Positions 1 through 8,471 of a stretch of 30,643 nucleotides of DNA are shown piece by piece. Origin of the DNA: CAWFSE01 sp963697565 (GTDB taxonomy: Bacteria; Actinomycetota; Actinomycetes; CAVWCF01); the NCBI GenBank assembly GCA_963697565.1, contig CAVOOM010000005.1, positions 1-30,643 of the forward strand. Direction: 5' to 3'. Numbering within the stretch: the first letter of the stretch is position 1; every line of letters starts with the position of its first letter. The position numbers and the translations under genes are program-made. The notes below the pieces were generated by a model that was not told the DNA's origin, ran no database searches, and was given only the letters and a program-made list of their open reading frames with translations.

Positions 1-314
1 AACGGGCTGTGGCTGTACGAGGGGTCGTTCTCGTTCCCTCGGGGCACTCCCAGGCCGGGCTCACGGTGTGGGCGGCGCTGGCCCTGGTCGCCCTGGTGGT
101 GCTGACCGGGTGGCTCCGCTGGGTGGTCGCGGCGCCGCTGCTCGTCCTCGGGGTGGCGATCGGCGTGAGCCGCACGGTCGTCGGGGTGCACTGGCCCACG
201 GATGTGCTGGGCGGGTGGGCGATGGGTGGCGCCTGGATGCTGGCCTGCGCGGCGGTCGCAGTCGCGGCCCACTCGCGGCGCGCGGCACGGTCCCGTGGTG
301 CGATGGTGCCGTGA
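1..314 (+). CDS. PAP2-family phosphatase, C-terminal part (5' cut by window; one frame break)
   Basis: This is the end of a PAP2 (type 2 phosphatidic acid phosphatase) membrane enzyme, a family that hydrolyses lipid phosphates such as undecaprenyl pyrophosphate or phosphatidic acid. Two signature motifs are visible. PSGHS carries the catalytic histidine, and SRTVVGVHWPTDVLGG matches the SRxxxxxHxxxD motif. Hydrophobic membrane segments flank them. The N-terminal half lies outside the window. From base 1 the frame reads NGLWLYEGSFSFP, then the motif continues in another frame, so one base (probably a C in the run near 36-40) seems missing; restoring it gives SFPSGHS. The stop overlaps the GTG of the next gene (GTGA), so the two are probably cotranscribed. 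The exact substrate is unknown. Confidence 0.85.
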   Translation, partial: RAVAVRGVVLVPSGHSQAGLTVWAALALVALVVLTGWLRWVVAAPLLVLGVAIGVSRTVVGVHWPTDVLGGWAMGGAWMLACAAVAVAAHSRRAARSRGAMVP

Positions 315-1634
315 CGGCCGCGATCCCTCCCACCGGCGTGTGGTGGCACGTCTACCCGCTGGGCTTCCTCGGCGCCGAGCGGTCCGCCCTGCCCGAAGGG
401 CGCCCCCATCGAGCATCGGCTGGGGTCGCTCGACCCCTGGCTCGACTACGCCGTCTCGCTCGGGATCGAGGGCCTCGTCCTCGGCCCGGTGTTCGCCTCC
501 GAGACCCACGGCTACGACACCGTCGACCACTTCCGCATCGACCCCCGGCTGGGCGACGAGGACGACCTGGTGCGGCTGATCTCCGCCGCCCACCAGCGCG
601 GCCTGCGGGTGGTGCTGGACGGCGTCTTCAACCACGTCGGCCGGGGATTCGCGAAGTTCGGCGACGCGCTTCGGGACGGGCCGGGCTCCGAGGCCGCCGG
701 CTGGTTCCGCCTCAGGTGGCCCGAAGGCGGCGGTCCGCCGGTGGCCGAGGGGTTCGAGGGCCACGGCCACCTGGTGGCGCTGGACCACGGCAACCCGGCC
801 GTCGCCGACCACGTGGTGGCGGTGCTCGACCACTGGTGCAGCCGCGGGGTCGACGGGTGGCGGATGGACGCCGCGTACGCCGTCCCGACCGCGTTCTGGA
901 GCGAGGTCTGCGAGCGGCTGCGCAGCCGGCATCCGCAGGCGTGGCTGTTCGGCGAGGTGATCCACGGCGACTACCCGGCCTTCGTGCGTGACAGCGGGCT
1001 CGACGCCGTCACCCAGTACGAGCTGTGGAAGGCCGTCGGCAGCGCGCTCAACGACGGCAACTTCTTCGAGCTCGCCCACGCGTTGGAGCGCCACCAGGGG
1101 TTCCTGGACGCCTTCGTCCCGGTGACCTTCCTGGGCAACCACGACACCACGCGCATCGCCAGCCTGCTGGGCGACGTCCGCCACCTGCCGCACGCGCTGG
1201 TGGTGCTCTTCGGCGTGGGCGGCACCCCCGTGGTCTACGCCGGGGACGAGCAGGCCTTCCGCGGGGTGAAGTACGAGCGCGAGCACGGCGACGACGAGGT
1301 CCGGCCGCCGTTCCCGGCCCGGCCCGAGGAGCTGTCCTTGCTCGGCCGGGAGACCTTCCTGCTGCACCAGCGCCTGATCGCGTTCCGCGGCGCTCGGCCG
1401 TGGCTCACCCGCGCGGGCACCGCGGTGACGACGCTGACCAACACGACGCTCGTCTGCGTGAGCGCGAGCCAGGACGGGGCGGACCGCATCGCGTTCGCGC
1501 TAAGCCTGGAAGGCGACAGCGTGGCGCTGGCACTCCCGGAGGGCTCGTGGGCCGTGGCCGAGGGGGAGGGGGCCGTCGATGGGTCGGAGCTGCGCCTGCC
1601 GGCCCGGGGCTGGGCGGTGCTGGCCGCGGTGTAG
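311..1634 (+). CDS. GH13 alpha-amylase-family glycosidase (one frame break near 397-409)
   Basis: This is a retaining alpha-glycosidase or transglycosidase of family GH13, about 440 residues once repaired. All four family regions are visible: DGVFNH (region I); GWRMDAA with the nucleophile Asp near residue 185 (II); FGEV with the acid/base Glu near 215 (III); and FLGNHD with the third Asp near 276 (IV). A short beta-rich C-terminal domain follows, as in small GH13 enzymes. No signal peptide is seen, so it is probably cytoplasmic. The GTG start at 311 overlaps the PAP2 stop. The N-terminus (GVWWHVYPLGFLGAERSALP) and the rest lie in frames offset by one. Removing one base in the gaaggg stretch joins them as PEGAPIEHRLGSLDPWLDY. 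The substrate (alpha-glucan, trehalose or sucrose type) cannot be decided from motifs. Confidence 0.85.
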
Positions 1635-1667
1635 CGGCGAACGGCGAGTCCGCCGGGTGCGCTGGCA

Positions 1668-2195
1668 CTACGAGCTGGCAGCGACTGCCGCTTCGTCGCG
1701 GCGGTAGTACCCCATCAGTGTGTACACGCGGGCGCAGGACTCGACGAGGAGGAACCCGAGGAGACCCGCCAGCACGACGCGGAAGATGTCGCCATCGGGG
1801 AGCAGGTTCTGCTCGGCCACGACCTTGATGACGAGCAACACTGCGAGCGCGACGACGGCCTCGAAGCTGAGCAGCAGGATCAAGCCCTTGTGAGCGGGGA
1901 CCGACGCCACGTAGGTCGTTCGCGCTCGGTAGGCGCCGAACGCGAACCCGGCGATACCGCCAACCAGAGCGACCAGCGCGTGGACAGGCTCCCGCTCCAG
2001 ATCAGTCACCAGCAGTGACCCGACCACAACGATCGCCACCACCGGCTCCAGCATCTGCAACCGCAGGGTGCGGAAGCGTTCCCTCGGCTTGAGTTGCACG
2101 TTCGGGTCGTCCTCGACTACCCGCTTGCCAACCCGGAACTCCCGCACGATGAGCACGAGCACAACCACAAGGATGAGGGATGTGATTCTCTCCAC
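1668..2195 (-). CDS. Unknown integral membrane protein, 175 aa
   Basis: I do not recognise this protein. The sequence has an N-terminal hydrophobic helix directly after the start (ITSLILVVVLVLIV), then a charged cytoplasmic-looking linker of about 25 residues with EDDPNVQLKPRERF. Three or four more hydrophobic segments follow, and the C-terminal tail is charged (YYRRDEAAVAASS). It starts with GTG, preceded by the purine-rich GGAGCAGG as a ribosome site. It lies 74 bases downstream of the CPBP protease gene on the same strand, in a stretch visibly lower in G+C than the surroundings, so the two may have arrived together. It converges with the GH13 gene 33 bases away. Confidence 0.6.
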   Translation of the reverse strand: MERITSLILVVVLVLIVREFRVGKRVVEDDPNVQLKPRERFRTLRLQMLEPVVAIVVVGSLLVTDLEREPVHALVALVGGIAGFAFGAYRARTTYVASVPAHKGLILLLSFEAVVALAVLLVIKVVAEQNLLPDGDIFRVVLAGLLGFLLVESCARVYTLMGYYRRDEAAVAASS

Positions 2196-2269
2196 GAAGC
2201 CTGCTCCTGCCGTGACGGCGCACTTGGGTGATGGGGATTCCTGATGGGGGAGCCTCAGGCGCGTCTGAC

Positions 2270-3041
2270 CTAAGCCTCTGCCGGCGCTTCTTGGCGAGTG
2301 CGAAGGACCTTGACCAGGAGGACGACCGTGAGGATGACGATGGCGTAGAGGAGGAGCCCTGAGACCACGGGGACCTTCCCTCCGGTGGTCTCAGTTCCGA
2401 ACGTCCCGAAGTCCCACAGCGCATGAATGACCATGCCCACGATGAGCAGGCCGGTGATGCGGCGCACCAGGTAGAAGGCGGAACCCAGCACGAATGCAAA
2501 GCCCATCTGATAATGCCGTGCTGCCAAGGGATTGGCCGAAGAACAGATTCAGGCCGTGGAGCGCGGAGAACAGCAACGAGGTGAGGAACCACACCCAGAC
2601 CTCGGACAGGCTCCCCCGAAACCCGACCAGCATGAGGCCGCGCGTCAGGAACTCCTCGGAGAAGCCCACCAGCGCGGTCCCCAGGGCAAGCACCGGCAGG
2701 ATCTTCGTCGCGTCCGAGCTGAAATCAATCCCGCTGACTCCCAGGAGGACGTAGACGAAGAGCCCGATCGGCAGCAGGATCCCCCATCGAGGTCCGGCCT
2801 TGGCGTCTTCTCTCATCGCCGGGCGCCACCAGCCCAACCAGGTCGCAGCGGCCGCCAAGAACACCGCACCAACCCCGATGGGCACGACAATCCCGCTGAC
2901 CACATTGGACGTTGAGTCGCCGACCGTCTCGTAGTCGATGTCGTTGATCGTCCAGATCGCGAAGACGATGGCGGTGTAGAGAACAAAGAGCACGAGTGAA
3001 ATCCACACCTTGGGTTGAACGCGCACGCTGGGCTCCCTCAT
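2270..3041 (-). CDS. CPBP-family intramembrane metalloprotease (one frame break near 2508-2522)
   Basis: This is a multi-pass protein of the CPBP family (CAAX proteases and bacteriocin-processing enzymes, formerly Abi), about 256 residues when repaired. Motif 1 is EEFLTRGLMLVGFR (EExxxR), whose glutamates belong to the metalloprotease active site. Motif 2 is the histidine in SALHGLNLFFG. Motif 3 is HALWDF near the C-terminus. The last motif lies in a different frame from the first two. The coding strand reads GQSLGSTA, then YQMGFAFVLGSAFYLVRR one base out of step, so one extra base or two missing bases are inferred. The ATG at 3041 (MREPSVRVQP) is chosen because a hydrophobic helix follows it at once and the upstream extension is low-complexity. 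Known members cleave prenylated proteins or peptides or give bacteriocin immunity; the role here is unknown. Confidence 0.8.
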
Positions 3042-3131
3042 CGGCGGGCATCTGGAACTGGGGAATCGTGCCACAGCAAGAACCGCTCCGCGCTCTGGCG
3101 GCCTCCGAACGACCCGTAAGCCCTCCGCGCC

Positions 3132-3137
3132 TACCCT
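3132..3137 (+). promoter_or_regulatory. Candidate -10 element of a leaderless promoter for the DUF4126 gene
   Basis: TACCCT lies six bases before the GTG start at 3144. TANNNT at this distance is the usual actinobacterial arrangement for leaderless mRNAs. No convincing -35 box is visible. Confidence 0.45.
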
Positions 3138-3143
3138 GGCCGT

Positions 3144-3716
3144 GTGGATGTCGCAACCGTCGTGCTCACCGGTCTTGGGCTGTCCGGCGCGGCCGGCCTG
3201 AACGCGTACATCCCGCTCTTCGTCGTCGGGCTGCTGGGCCGATTCGACGTGATCGAGCTCGCCAGCCCGTACGACGTCATCGCGAGCACCCCGGTGCTGA
3301 TCGCCGTCGGCGTGCTGCTCGCGATTGAGGTCGTCGCCGACAAGGTGCCCGCGGTCGACAGCGCGAACGACGTGATCCAGACCGTGCTCCGCCCGGTGGC
3401 CGGCGCGCTGCTCTTCGCGGGCAGCGTCGGCGCGCTGAGCGACGCCCCGCCGTGGCTGGGCTTCGTCGCGGGCCTGCTCACCGCGGGCGGCGTGCACACC
3501 GCGAAGGCGGCGGCCCGCCCGGTGCTCAATGTCGGAACGGCCGGTGTGGCCGCCCCGGTGGTCAGCACCGTCGAGGACGGGCTCTCGCTGGTGGCGACCC
3601 TGCTGGCGCTGCTCGCCCCGCTGCTCATCCTGGTGCTGATCGCCGCCGTGGCCTGGGGTCTGGCCCGGCTCTGGCGCCGCCGAAGCCAGAAGGCGGGCCT
3701 AGAAGGGGCCGGCTGA
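3144..3716 (+). CDS. DUF4126 membrane protein
   Basis: This is a 190-residue integral membrane protein matching DUF4126, a common but uncharacterised bacterial family. It opens with VLTGLGLSGAAGLNAYIPLF, characteristic of the family. It continues through four or five hydrophobic segments with a conserved-looking EVVADKVPAVDSANDVIQT loop, and ends in a basic tail (WRRRSQKAG). The GTG start follows a leaderless-type -10 hexamer. It is divergent from the CPBP protease and ends 52 bases before xdhA. No link to purine oxidation is known, so the neighbourhood may be accidental. The frame is intact. Confidence 0.8.
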   Translation: MDVATVVLTGLGLSGAAGLNAYIPLFVVGLLGRFDVIELASPYDVIASTPVLIAVGVLLAIEVVADKVPAVDSANDVIQTVLRPVAGALLFAGSVGALSDAPPWLGFVAGLLTAGGVHTAKAAARPVLNVGTAGVAAPVVSTVEDGLSLVATLLALLAPLLILVLIAAVAWGLARLWRRRSQKAGLEGAG

Positions 3717-3768
3717 CCTCTCGTCGGAATCGCGTACCCCCGGGCCGCGGCTGAGGCAGGCTGGGGCC

Positions 3769-5224
3769 GTGGCCCGCGAGGAGCGCGTACGCGCGGACGG
3801 CACCGTCGAATGCCTGGTCAACGACCGGGCGGTCGCCACATCGGCGCCCGCCAGCACGGTGGCCCTGGACTTCCTGCGCGCCCACGAGCGGCTGTCCGGC
3901 GTCAAGGAGGGCTGCCGCGAGGGCGACTGCGGCGCCTGCACGGTCCTGCTGGGCGAGCTGCGCGGCGACCACGTCGACTACCGGGCGGTCTGCTCCTGCC
4001 TGCTGCCCATCGGCGACGCGCACGGCAAGCACCTGGTGACCGTCGAAGGGCTCACCCGGGCCGACGGGCTCAGCCCGGTGCAACGGCTGCTCGTGGACGA
4101 GGGCGGGGTGCAGTGCGGCTTCTGCACCCCCGGCTTCGTGGTGTCGCTCACCGGCTACCTGCTCAGCGGCGGGGCGCTCTCGGGCGACGCCGCGGTGGAG
4201 TCGGTCGGCGGCAACCTCTGCCGCTGCACCGGCCACGTGCCGATCGTCCGGGCGGCCCGACGCCTGGTCGAGTCGCTCGACCTCGCTGAGGGCGGCGACC
4301 GGCTCCGCGCCCTCGTCGACCTCGGTGCGGTTCCGGCGTACTTCCTCGAGGTCCCCGCACGGCTCGCGGCGCTTGCGGCGGGCGGCGACGGCCCTGAGCA
4401 GGTCCCGGAGATCGATCCGGGCCGGCCGCTCGTCGCCGGGGGCACGGATGCGTACGTGGGCGGCGCCTTCAGCCTGCCCGGGCAGCGGGTCCAGCGGATC
4501 GCCGACTGGCAGCGCGACGCCCACGTGTCCGAGGACGCGACCACCCTGCGGATCCCCGCCACCGCCACCATCGAGGACCTCCGCGAGTCGCCGATCGTCG
4601 GACGGCACCTGCCCGAGCTGGTCGCGGCCCTGGACCTCTTCGGCTCGGCGCCGATCCGCCACCGCGCCACCGTCGGCGGCAACCTCGTCACCGCGTCACC
4701 GATCGGCGACCTCACCTGCCTGCTGATGGCGCTGGACGCGACCGTGGTGCTGCGGGACGGGCCGACGCAGCGGACGTTGCCCCTGCGCTCGCTCTACACC
4801 GGCTACAAGGAGCTGGCGAAGGGCCCGACCGAGCTGGTCGAGTCGGTCGTTGTGCCGAAGCCGCGGCCCCCACACGCGGGTGAGCTACGAGAAGGTGTCA
4901 CGCCGCCGGCACCTCGACATCGCCAGCGTGAACTCCACGATGGTCGCGGACGTGCAGGGGGGCGCCCTCTCCAGCGTCTCGATCAGCGCCGGCGGAGTCG
5001 GGCCGACGATGCTCCTGCTTCGTGCCACGGCGGCGGCGCTCGAGGGCCGCCCACTCGACGAGGGCACGGTGGCTGCCGCACTGCAGGCGGCGCAGGCCGA
5101 GATCGCGCCGATCAGCGATGTGCGGGGCAGCGCGGCGTACAAGCGGCTGCTGCTGCGGCAGCTCATCGCCGCGCACCTCGACCGACTCGTGCCCGGCGTC
5201 GTGACCGCGAGCGTGCTGCCATGA
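3769..5224 (+). CDS. xdhA: Xanthine dehydrogenase small subunit, [2Fe-2S] and FAD domains (one frame break at 4867-4871)
   Basis: This subunit carries the electron-transfer domains of xanthine dehydrogenase, passing electrons from the Mo site through two [2Fe-2S] clusters to FAD and NAD+. The plant-ferredoxin-type cluster is bound by Cys49, Cys54, Cys57 and a later Cys at 75 or 77. The second cluster has QCGFCTPG (Cys116, Cys119) and NLCRCTGH (Cys151, Cys153). The FAD domain shows AGGTDAYVGG and RHRATVGGNLVTASPIGD. After residue about 365 the frame slips. Removing one C from the five-C run gives KPRPHTRVSYEKVSRRRHLD, and the FAD C-terminal domain then continues to a TGA at 5224. Because the un-slipped frame has no stop and runs into xdhB, the sequence looks like a 1244-aa fusion; it is not. 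The ATGA overlap with xdhB supports two subunits. No strong ribosome site precedes the GTG. Confidence 0.9.
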
Positions 5225-7503
5225 CCCACGTCGACGCCGAGCGCCACGTCCGCGGGGAGTCGCTGTTCATCGACGACCTCCCCGTGCCCGAGGGGACGCT
5301 GCACGCGCACGTGTGCGCCTCCGACGTGGCGCACGGCACCCTGATCTCGATCGAGGCCGACGCCGCCAGGGCGATGACGGGGGTGGTCGCGGTCCTCACC
5401 GCCGCCGACATCCCCGGCGACAACGAGATCGGCACCGTGGTCGCCGATGAGCCGCTGCTCGCCGAGGGGTCGGTCCACTACATCGGCCAGCCGGTCGCCT
5501 TGGTCGTCGCCGAGGACGCCGCGACCGCGCGGGCTGCGGCGGCGCTGGTCGTCATCCGGACCGAGCCGCTGCCGGTCGTGACCGACCCCCGCGAGGCCTT
5601 CCGGGCCGGCGATCTGATCGTCCCGCCCGTCACCTTCGAGCTCGGCGACGTGGACGGCGCGTGGGCCGACTGCGCGGTGGTGGTGGCGGGCACGACCGAG
5701 ACGGGCGGGCAGGAGCACCTCTACCTCGAGACCCAGGGCGCGTTCGCGATCCCGGCGGAGGGCGGCGGGGTCAGGATCCACTCCTCCACCCAGGGGCCGA
5801 CCGCGGTCCAGCGCGCGGCGGCCCACGTGTGCGGGCTGACCATGCAGCAGGTCGAGGTCGACGTGCTGCGCCTCGGCGGCGGCTTCGGCGGCAAGGAGGA
5901 CCAGGCGACCTGCTGGGCGGTCCTCTGCGCGCTGGCGGCCATCCGCTGCCACCGCCCGGTGAAGCTGGTGCTGCACCGCCGCGACGACCTGCGGATGACC
6001 GGCAAGCGGCACCCGTACTCGTCGGACTTCAGGATCGGGGTGACGGGCGAGGGGCGGATCCTCGCGTACGAGGTCACGTTCTTCCAGGACGCCGGGGCCT
6101 GCGCCGACCTCTCGCCGGCGATCCTCGACCGCACGCTCTTCCACTGCACGAACAGCTACGCGATCCCCAACGTGCGGGCCACCGGCAACAGCTGCCGGAC
6201 GAACCTGCCGCCCAACACGGCCTTCCGCGGATTCGGGGGCCCGCAGGGGATGTTCGTGATCGAGGCCGCGATCAGCGCCGCGGCCGACGCCTTGGGGGTG
6301 GACCGCTCGGTCGTCCAGCGGGCGAACCTGCTGCAGGAGGGCGACCAGCTGCCGTACGGCCAGCGGGTCGAGCGCTGCCACGCCGAGGCCTGCTGGGACG
6401 CCCTCGAGGCCGACGCCCCCGCGGCCGACGCGCGGGCCCGGGTGGCCGCCTTCAACGCCGAGCACACCTGGCGCAAGAAGGGGATCGCCTGGATGCCGAT
6501 CTGCTTCGGCATCTCGTTCACCAACATGATGCTCAACCAGGCCAGCGCCCTCGTCCACGTCTACACCGACGGCAGCGTCGGGGTCAGCACGGCCGCGGTC
6601 GAGATGGGGCAGGGCGTCAACGCGAAGATCGCCGCCATCGCCGCCCGGACGCTGTCGGTGAGCCCGGACCGGATCAGGGTCGAGTCGACCAACACCAAAC
6701 GCGTCGCCAACACCTCTCCGACCGCGGCGAGCAGCGCGGCGGACCTCAACGGCCGCGCCACCGAGCTGGCCTGCGCCTCCCTGGTGCAGCGGCTGCGCGA
6801 GGTGGCGGCGCGGTTGCTCGGCCATGGGGACGCCGATCGGGTCGAGCTGCGCGACGAGCAGGTCTTGGACGCGGGGGAGCCGAGCGGCTTCACCTGGCTC
6901 GACCTGGTGTCGGTGGCGTACCAGTCGCGGACCAGCCTCACCGCCCAGCAGCACTACGCCACCCCTCGGATCCACTTCGACCGGGCGACGCACAAGGGCG
7001 ACCCGTTCGCGTACCACGTGTTCGGCGCCGCCCAGATCGAGGTGACCCTCGACGGGCTGCGCGGGACGTACGACATCGACGCCGTCCACGTCGTGCACGA
7101 CGTCGGCCGGAGCCTGGACCCCGTGATCGACCGCAGCCAGGCCGAGGGCGCGATCATGCAGGGCATCGGCTGGCTGACCGTCGAGGAGGTGCAGCACACC
7201 CCCGAGGGGCGGCTGCTCACCGACTCGCTCGCCACCTACAAGGTGCCCGACGCGATGTCCGTCCCCGGCGAGGTGGCCGTGCGGTTCCTCGAGGACTCCG
7301 ACAACCCGTACGCGCCCTTCTCCTCCAAGGCGATCGGCGAGCCGCCGCTGATGTACGGCATCGGGGCGTGGTTCGCGCTGCGCGAGGCGATGCGCGCGTT
7401 CCGGCCCGACCGCGCGTACGCGCTGGTCGCCCCGCTGACCGCCGAGCGGGTGCTGTGCGCGCTGTACGACGGCGTGCCGGCCGAGCCACCGGCGGCTTCG
7501 TGA
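5221..7503 (+). CDS. xdhB: Xanthine dehydrogenase molybdopterin-binding large subunit
   Basis: This is the catalytic subunit, which oxidises hypoxanthine to xanthine and then urate at a sulfurated Mo-cofactor. It has 760 residues, normal for XdhB. Family motifs in order are GGGFGGKEDQ (near 220), NTAFRGFGGPQGM with the substrate-binding Arg (near 335), GISFTNMMLNQASALVHVY (near 430), EMGQGVNAKI, and KAIGEPPLM (near 705) carrying the base-catalyst Glu. FRGFGG and GISFT point to xanthine dehydrogenase rather than CO or aldehyde dehydrogenase. The ATG at 5221 overlaps the xdhA stop (ATGA). The stop overlaps xdhC (GTGA), giving strict co-expression. The frame is intact. Minor alternatives such as a nicotinate- or other purine-type hydroxylase cannot be fully excluded. 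Confidence 0.92.
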   Translation: MTHVDAERHVRGESLFIDDLPVPEGTLHAHVCASDVAHGTLISIEADAARAMTGVVAVLTAADIPGDNEIGTVVADEPLLAEGSVHYIGQPVALVVAEDAATARAAAALVVIRTEPLPVVTDPREAFRAGDLIVPPVTFELGDVDGAWADCAVVVAGTTETGGQEHLYLETQGAFAIPAEGGGVRIHSSTQGPTAVQRAAAHVCGLTMQQVEVDVLRLGGGFGGKEDQATCWAVLCALAAIRCHRPVKLVLHRRDDLRMTGKRHPYSSDFRIGVTGEGRILAYEVTFFQDAGACADLSPAILDRTLFHCTNSYAIPNVRATGNSCRTNLPPNTAFRGFGGPQGMFVIEAAISAAADALGVDRSVVQRANLLQEGDQLPYGQRVERCHAEACWDALEADAPAADARARVAAFNAEHTWRKKGIAWMPICFGISFTNMMLNQASALVHVYTDGSVGVSTAAVEMGQGVNAKIAAIAARTLSVSPDRIRVESTNTKRVANTSPTAASSAADLNGRATELACASLVQRLREVAARLLGHGDADRVELRDEQVLDAGEPSGFTWLDLVSVAYQSRTSLTAQQHYATPRIHFDRATHKGDPFAYHVFGAAQIEVTLDGLRGTYDIDAVHVVHDVGRSLDPVIDRSQAEGAIMQGIGWLTVEEVQHTPEGRLLTDSLATYKVPDAMSVPGEVAVRFLEDSDNPYAPFSSKAIGEPPLMYGIGAWFALREAMRAFRPDRAYALVAPLTAERVLCALYDGVPAEPPAAS

Positions 7504-8471
7504 GGCGGCCGGCCGCTCTTTGGGCGTACGTCCATGACCGGCTCACGGCGGGTGAGCGCGTCGGCCTGCTCACGGTGGTCGAGGCTTCGCCGGGCTCGCC
7601 GGGCCAGCCCGGCTTCGCCCTCGCGCTGACGCCATCCGGCGATGCGGTGGGCACCATCGGGGGAGGGGCGATGGAGCTCGCCCTCGTCCGCGAGTACGCG
7701 GCCCGGCTCGGGGGCTCGGAGGTCGTGCGGGAGATCCGGACGCTCGTCCACGCGCTCGACGCCCGGCACGGGGAGCCGTCGGGCCTGCAGTGCGGCGGTT
7801 CGCAGACGGTCTGCGCGGTGTCGCTCGACCCGGCCGACCTGCCCGCGGTGGTGGACATCCGGTCGGCGCTGGCGGACCGGCGGCCCGCGATGGTCGTCCT
7901 TTCGGATGCCGGGCTGTCCTGCGCCGAGGGCGATCCGGGCGACACGAGTGGCCTGCGGCGCGTCTCGGACTCGTCCTGGCGCTTTGCCGACCGGGCTGGG
8001 CCTGAGCACGCCGCCCTCATCGTGGGCGGTGGGCATGTGGGCAGCGCGTTGGCCCGCGTCCTGGCGACCCTCGATCTCGACGTGGTCGTCGCCGATGAGC
8101 GGGCGAACCTCGCGATGCTCTCCGCTGGCGACGACCTCGGATATCGGTGCGTGGTCGCGCCGCTGGACTCGTTGGCCGCCCTCGTCCCCTCGCCCGACAC
8201 GACCTTCGCGGTGGTGATGACCTCGTCCGCCGACCGGGACGCGGCCGCCCTGCGCGCGCTGCTGCCGCTGCGGCTGCGCTACCTCGGGCTGATGGGCGCC
8301 AAGCACAAGGTCGCCGTGATCCTCGGCGCGCTGAATGAGGCCGAGCGCGAGGAGTTCCGCCGGCAGGGGGTGCGGGCGCCAGCCGGGATCGAGATCGGCA
8401 GCCACTCGCCCGAGGAGATCGCCGTCAGCGTCGCCGCCGAGATCATCGCCGAGCTCAACGGCGTCGGCTGA
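7500..8471 (+). CDS. xdhC: XdhC/CoxI-family Mo-cofactor maturation protein
   Basis: This is a chaperone that binds the molybdenum cofactor, helps its sulfuration and inserts it into XdhB. It has 323 residues. The N-terminal XdhC/CoxI domain has TVVEASPGSPGQPG and GTIGGGAMEL, followed by a cysteine in GLQCGGSQTV, a candidate for Moco handling. The C-terminal XdhC_C Rossmann domain begins with AALIVGGGHVGSALARVLA and ends with GSHSPEEIAVSVAAEIIAEL, both characteristic. The GTG start is set by the 4-base overlap with the xdhB stop; the much longer open frame upstream is an antisense-type shadow. The 3' end overlaps the convergent squalene-cyclase-like gene by 17 bases. Confidence 0.92.
   Translation: MRRPAALWAYVHDRLTAGERVGLLTVVEASPGSPGQPGFALALTPSGDAVGTIGGGAMELALVREYAARLGGSEVVREIRTLVHALDARHGEPSGLQCGGSQTVCAVSLDPADLPAVVDIRSALADRRPAMVVLSDAGLSCAEGDPGDTSGLRRVSDSSWRFADRAGPEHAALIVGGGHVGSALARVLATLDLDVVVADERANLAMLSAGDDLGYRCVVAPLDSLAALVPSPDTTFAVVMTSSADRDAAALRALLPLRLRYLGLMGAKHKVAVILGALNEAEREEFRRQGVRAPAGIEIGSHSPEEIAVSVAAEIIAELNGVG

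Noticed and set aside
4885..7197. A 770-codon open frame on the minus strand opposite xdhB
   Set aside because: It is compositionally biased (Val, Asp, Gly, His, Arg), has no recognisable motif and lies wholly antisense to a clear gene; it is a high-GC codon shadow.
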